Shown: positions 5,798 through 7,469 of the stretch, one piece after another
Layout: each line of letters begins with the position of its first letter
How positions within the stretch are numbered: the first letter of the stretch is position 1
NCBI GenBank assembly: GCA_947485035.1
Contig: CANKQN010000048.1
Location: 1 to 7,469, forward strand
Source: Rickettsiales bacterium
GTDB taxonomy: Bacteria; Pseudomonadota; Alphaproteobacteria; Rickettsiales; Deianiraeaceae
Length of the DNA stretch: 7,469 bases
Reading direction: 5' to 3'
Notes under the pieces: generated by a model
The model's input: only the letters and a program-made list of their open reading frames with translations
What the model was told of the DNA's origin: nothing
Database searches by the model: none
Made by a program: the position numbers and the translations under genes

Positions 5798-6800
5798 TTT
5801 TCAAAAAATAACACATGCGTGAAAAAATGCAACATTTTTGTTGACGCGGTTGAAGTTCGATAAACCTTGCCGTTGGAACGAAAAGCGTTGTTCCGTATTT
5901 GCTCAATTTTTTATAGAACGAGTATAGTGCGGAGTGTGAGTCTCGGCATTTTGGGAACATACCAATTGTTTTGAAGATTGAGCTGTTCACAAAAATCGAC
6001 TGGGAAAGACTTATGTCCGTTCTATGAATTTTGTAGTATCCGGAGCTTCCTCTTTCCATCATACAAAGTTTGGTTTTTGTTTTTTTACATCCAAGCAAGC
6101 ATTTTAACTTTGTGATTAGCGAAGGAAAACGCAGGCAATATTTTTGAATCTCGCATTCTTTGTTGTAGACAGTGGGAATTACAGCAACGGAATTTTCGCG
6201 AGAGAGATATTTGCGAAGAATCTCAATTGCGTACTCCCTTGCTATCATTGAAGAATTTGTGACGAAGAACATGTCGTTTTCGTTTTTTGCAAGCTTGAAT
6301 GCGTTGTTGTGAACTTGAAATTCGCTTGTTTTTGTGGAGTACGATGCGAAAAGGAAACGCTCTTTGACATCTTGCATATTTTCCTCAATATATTGCACGG
6401 TTGATGAAAATGTTTCGGAAGGTATTGAAATTACAATTGTAGAGATATCTTCTGATGATATATCCTGCAAGGTATCCATTGTGAATTCAAAATCGCTTGA
6501 TGGTAAAATTACAAACGAGCAAAGAATTTTCCTGCCTTTAAGTTTAATTTTGGTAAGGTCAAATTTTACTGCGTCTTTTTTAGAATCCTTCCCTTTTGTT
6601 GTTGAATTTACTGGTGCGTTTGTTCTTTCGGTTCTGTCCGTTCTTTCGCCGTCTTTGCGTGGGAAGCGGTCGTTTTTGAAGGGTTTGCCGTCAGAACTGC
6701 GGCGTTCTTTGAAATTGCTGCGACCGTCTCGTGAACCTTCTCGTGAGCTGTCTTTTGATTTGAAATTTGAATTTCTGTTGTTTGTGCGTGGTTTGTTCAT
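5787..6800 (-). CDS. Disordered basic tail plus degenerate glycosyltransferase family 2-like domain
   Basis: This 337-residue protein has two parts. Residues 1-80 are low-complexity and highly charged (S, R, K, D, N, G, with RDGRS, KERRSS and ERTDRTERT runs), so probably disordered and possibly nucleic-acid or membrane-surface binding. Residues 90-316 follow the layout of rhamnosyltransferase-like GT2 proteins: ILCSFVILPSS (first strand), STIVISIPSET (where VVDNxSxD is usual), HNNAFKLAKNENDMFFVTNSS (165-184, where NxGxxxAxGxxxLxLNPD is usual), VAVIPTVYNKECEIQKYCLRFPSL (205-228, like VGPxxxNxDGxxQxSxRxFPxL) and SIFVNSSIFKTIGMF to VPTARFIEL (268-316, like the segment before and after EDxDL). 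The acidic catalytic positions are replaced (TNSS for NPD, SHSAL for EDxDL), so it is probably not an active transferase. No membrane segment is seen. It starts 10 bases after sppA and overlaps aroK by 11 bases. The fold call is by eye and moderately uncertain; the gene itself is well supported by position and full-length frame. Confidence 0.65.
   Translation of the reverse strand: MNKPRTNNRNSNFKSKDSSREGSRDGRSNFKERRSSDGKPFKNDRFPRKDGERTDRTERTNAPVNSTTKGKDSKKDAVKFDLTKIKLKGRKILCSFVILPSSDFEFTMDTLQDISSEDISTIVISIPSETFSSTVQYIEENMQDVKERFLFASYSTKTSEFQVHNNAFKLAKNENDMFFVTNSSMIAREYAIEILRKYLSRENSVAVIPTVYNKECEIQKYCLRFPSLITKLKCLLGCKKTKTKLCMMERGSSGYYKIHRTDISLSQSIFVNSSIFKTIGMFPKCRDSHSALYSFYKKLSKYGTTLFVPTARFIELQPRQQKCCIFSRMCYFLKNVF
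6622..6648. repeat. Three tandem 9-bp units in the charged tail of the 337-residue gene
   Basis: On the plus strand GTTCTTTCG, GTTCTGTCC and GTTCTTTCG follow one another, the middle unit differing at two bases. In the minus-strand gene they encode the repeating ERTDRTERT stretch (residues 52-60). A second small repeat nearby, TCTCGTGA at 6727-6734 and 6739-6746 (12-base period), encodes the SREG/SRDG pair. Both suggest that the tail grew by in-frame slippage duplication. Confidence 0.7.
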
Positions 6801-6810
6801 ATTTATAATA

Positions 6811-7469
6811 TTATATTTTCATTATTGCCATAACTTGTGATTTTGACGACTCCTTGCTTTTCTTTTCAAGAATATCATCAATTATTTGACTCACAAATCC
6901 TTCGTCTTCCTCTTCTTTAAGGGAAATTTCCTCAAATTCAAGTTTTCCAACTTTTTTCACAAGTGCCGCTTTCACTGCGTGTTCTTCGGAAATTCCATCA
7001 ATTAACTTCAAACGAAGAGCTTCCGACCCCATGTATATCTTCCCATTTGCAACATTAAATGTTTCTTCCGGTGTAAGTTTGCGTTCCTTTGCAACAAGGT
7101 TTGCGAAAAACTTGTGGCTTTCATCAATTGATGTTTGCATGTATTCGTCAACTTCCGGACTTGTTTTTTCGAAGGAATCTGGTTGAGCTTTAAACGGAAC
7201 GGAACGATAAACCTTCATTTTCACGCCAACTTTTTTGGAGAGCTCCTCCAATTGAAGAGTTTGCATCAGAACACCAATTGAACCCGTGATTGATGTTTCA
7301 TGCGAATAGATTTTCGTTGCACCAAGTGCCGTCATGTAACCTCCTGATGCCCCAAGATCGTATATCAAAGCATAAACGGGAACTTTTGCTGAAAGTTTTT
7401 TTATTTCCTTATAAAGAATTTCACTGCCTGTAATTGTTCCGCCTGGGGAATTTATTTTCAAAAACACAC
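6811..7469 (-). CDS. sppA: Signal peptide peptidase SppA (family S49), C-terminal part, runs off right edge
   Basis: SppA is an inner-membrane serine protease that degrades cleaved signal peptides and other membrane-released peptides using a Ser-Lys dyad. About 219 codons are visible, with the N-terminal membrane anchor and early domain outside the window. The visible part begins with VFLKINSPGG, an internal strand and glycine loop of S49 proteases. A GTG at 7467 lies here, but the family sequence clearly continues upstream, so it is not the start. Counting from that V, the nucleophile is S41 in YDLGASGGYMTALGA, followed by TSITGSIGVLM (59-69), and the lysine base is K93 in SVPFKAQPDS, matching the B. 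subtilis SppA dyad arrangement. ANGKIYMGSEALRLKLID (about 139-156) is the conserved (A/V)xGRVxxGxxAxxxGLvD region. The C-terminus is acidic and then lysine/serine-rich. Length and the single visible dyad fit the short bacterial SppA. It is the most upstream visible gene of the minus-strand operon. Confidence 0.95.
   Translation of the reverse strand, partial: VFLKINSPGGTITGSEILYKEIKKLSAKVPVYALIYDLGASGGYMTALGATKIYSHETSITGSIGVLMQTLQLEELSKKVGVKMKVYRSVPFKAQPDSFEKTSPEVDEYMQTSIDESHKFFANLVAKERKLTPEETFNVANGKIYMGSEALRLKLIDGISEEHAVKAALVKKVGKLEFEEISLKEEEDEGFVSQIIDDILEKKSKESSKSQVMAIMKI

Noticed and set aside
5823..5839. AAAAATG-CAA-CATTTTT hairpin just upstream of aroK
   Set aside because: The 7-base stem is almost all A/T, weak, and lies within the coding sequence of the 337-residue gene in the middle of a coupled operon, so a terminator there is unlikely.
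6810..6815. Perfect TATAAT on the minus strand just before the 337-residue gene
   Set aside because: The position about 17 bases upstream reads ACAAGT, a poor -35, and the local DNA is almost pure A/T, so the match is expected by chance. The gene can be read from the sppA transcript.
6334..6840. A 168-codon open frame on the plus strand opposite the GT2-like gene and the sppA end
   Set aside because: It lies antisense to the charged tail and N-terminal half of the 337-residue gene. Its S/L/F-rich composition is what the complement of K/R/S/D-rich codons gives, and no family motif is visible.
1..7469. Possible mobile element, defence or CRISPR system, prompted by the AddA helicase-nuclease
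   Set aside because: AddA matches the housekeeping recombination enzyme, all other recognised genes are core functions, and there are no transposase or integrase genes, spacer-repeat arrays or flanking repeats.

Overview
The window looks like a piece of chromosome from an AT-rich alphaproteobacterium, plausibly a host-associated or intracellular one (Rickettsiales/Holosporales-like). The assignment rests on three things: the IscS N-terminus, whose YMDYQSTTP and [13 protein letters not shown] stretches resemble alphaproteobacterial and mitochondrial IscS/Nfs1; an AddA-type rather than RecB-type repair helicase-nuclease; and the dense, AT-rich coding with few intergenic bases. No database search was possible, so the taxonomy is an inference. 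I see no tRNA, rRNA, CRISPR array, insertion sequence or phage gene.

Layout from left to right. Bases 1-207 (minus) hold the start of iscS (cysteine desulfurase), which runs off the left edge. Upstream of it, on the same strand, is an unrecognised 141-residue gene (253-678). A 37-base gap (679-715) separates this pair from the divergent addA gene (716-3619, plus), and appears to hold back-to-back promoters. addA encodes a complete-looking 967-residue AddA with both the UvrD-type helicase and the C-terminal nuclease. Its 3' end overlaps by 119 bases, tail to tail, the 3' end of ftsI (3501-5222, minus), the septal peptidoglycan transpeptidase.

From there to the right edge everything is on the minus strand and tightly packed, so it reads as one transcription unit in the order sppA (3' part, 6811-7469), a 337-residue unassigned gene (5787-6800), aroK (5219-5797) and ftsI. 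The junctions are a 10-base gap, an 11-base overlap and an ATGA 4-base overlap. This unit mixes membrane peptide clearance (SppA), aromatic amino acid/chorismate synthesis (AroK) and cell division (FtsI). No pathway links all of these, so the grouping probably reflects genome compaction rather than shared function.

The two most notable points are the 337-residue protein and the addA/ftsI overlap. The 337-residue protein looks like a glycosyltransferase family 2 (rhamnosyltransferase-like) fold that has lost its acidic catalytic motifs and carries an 80-residue charged disordered N-terminal tail. In the overlap, the FtsI extension beyond its transpeptidase domain is written almost exactly antisense to the AddA C-terminus. 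Recognisable Shine-Dalgarno sites are nearly absent, the exception being one inside the start of ftsI.
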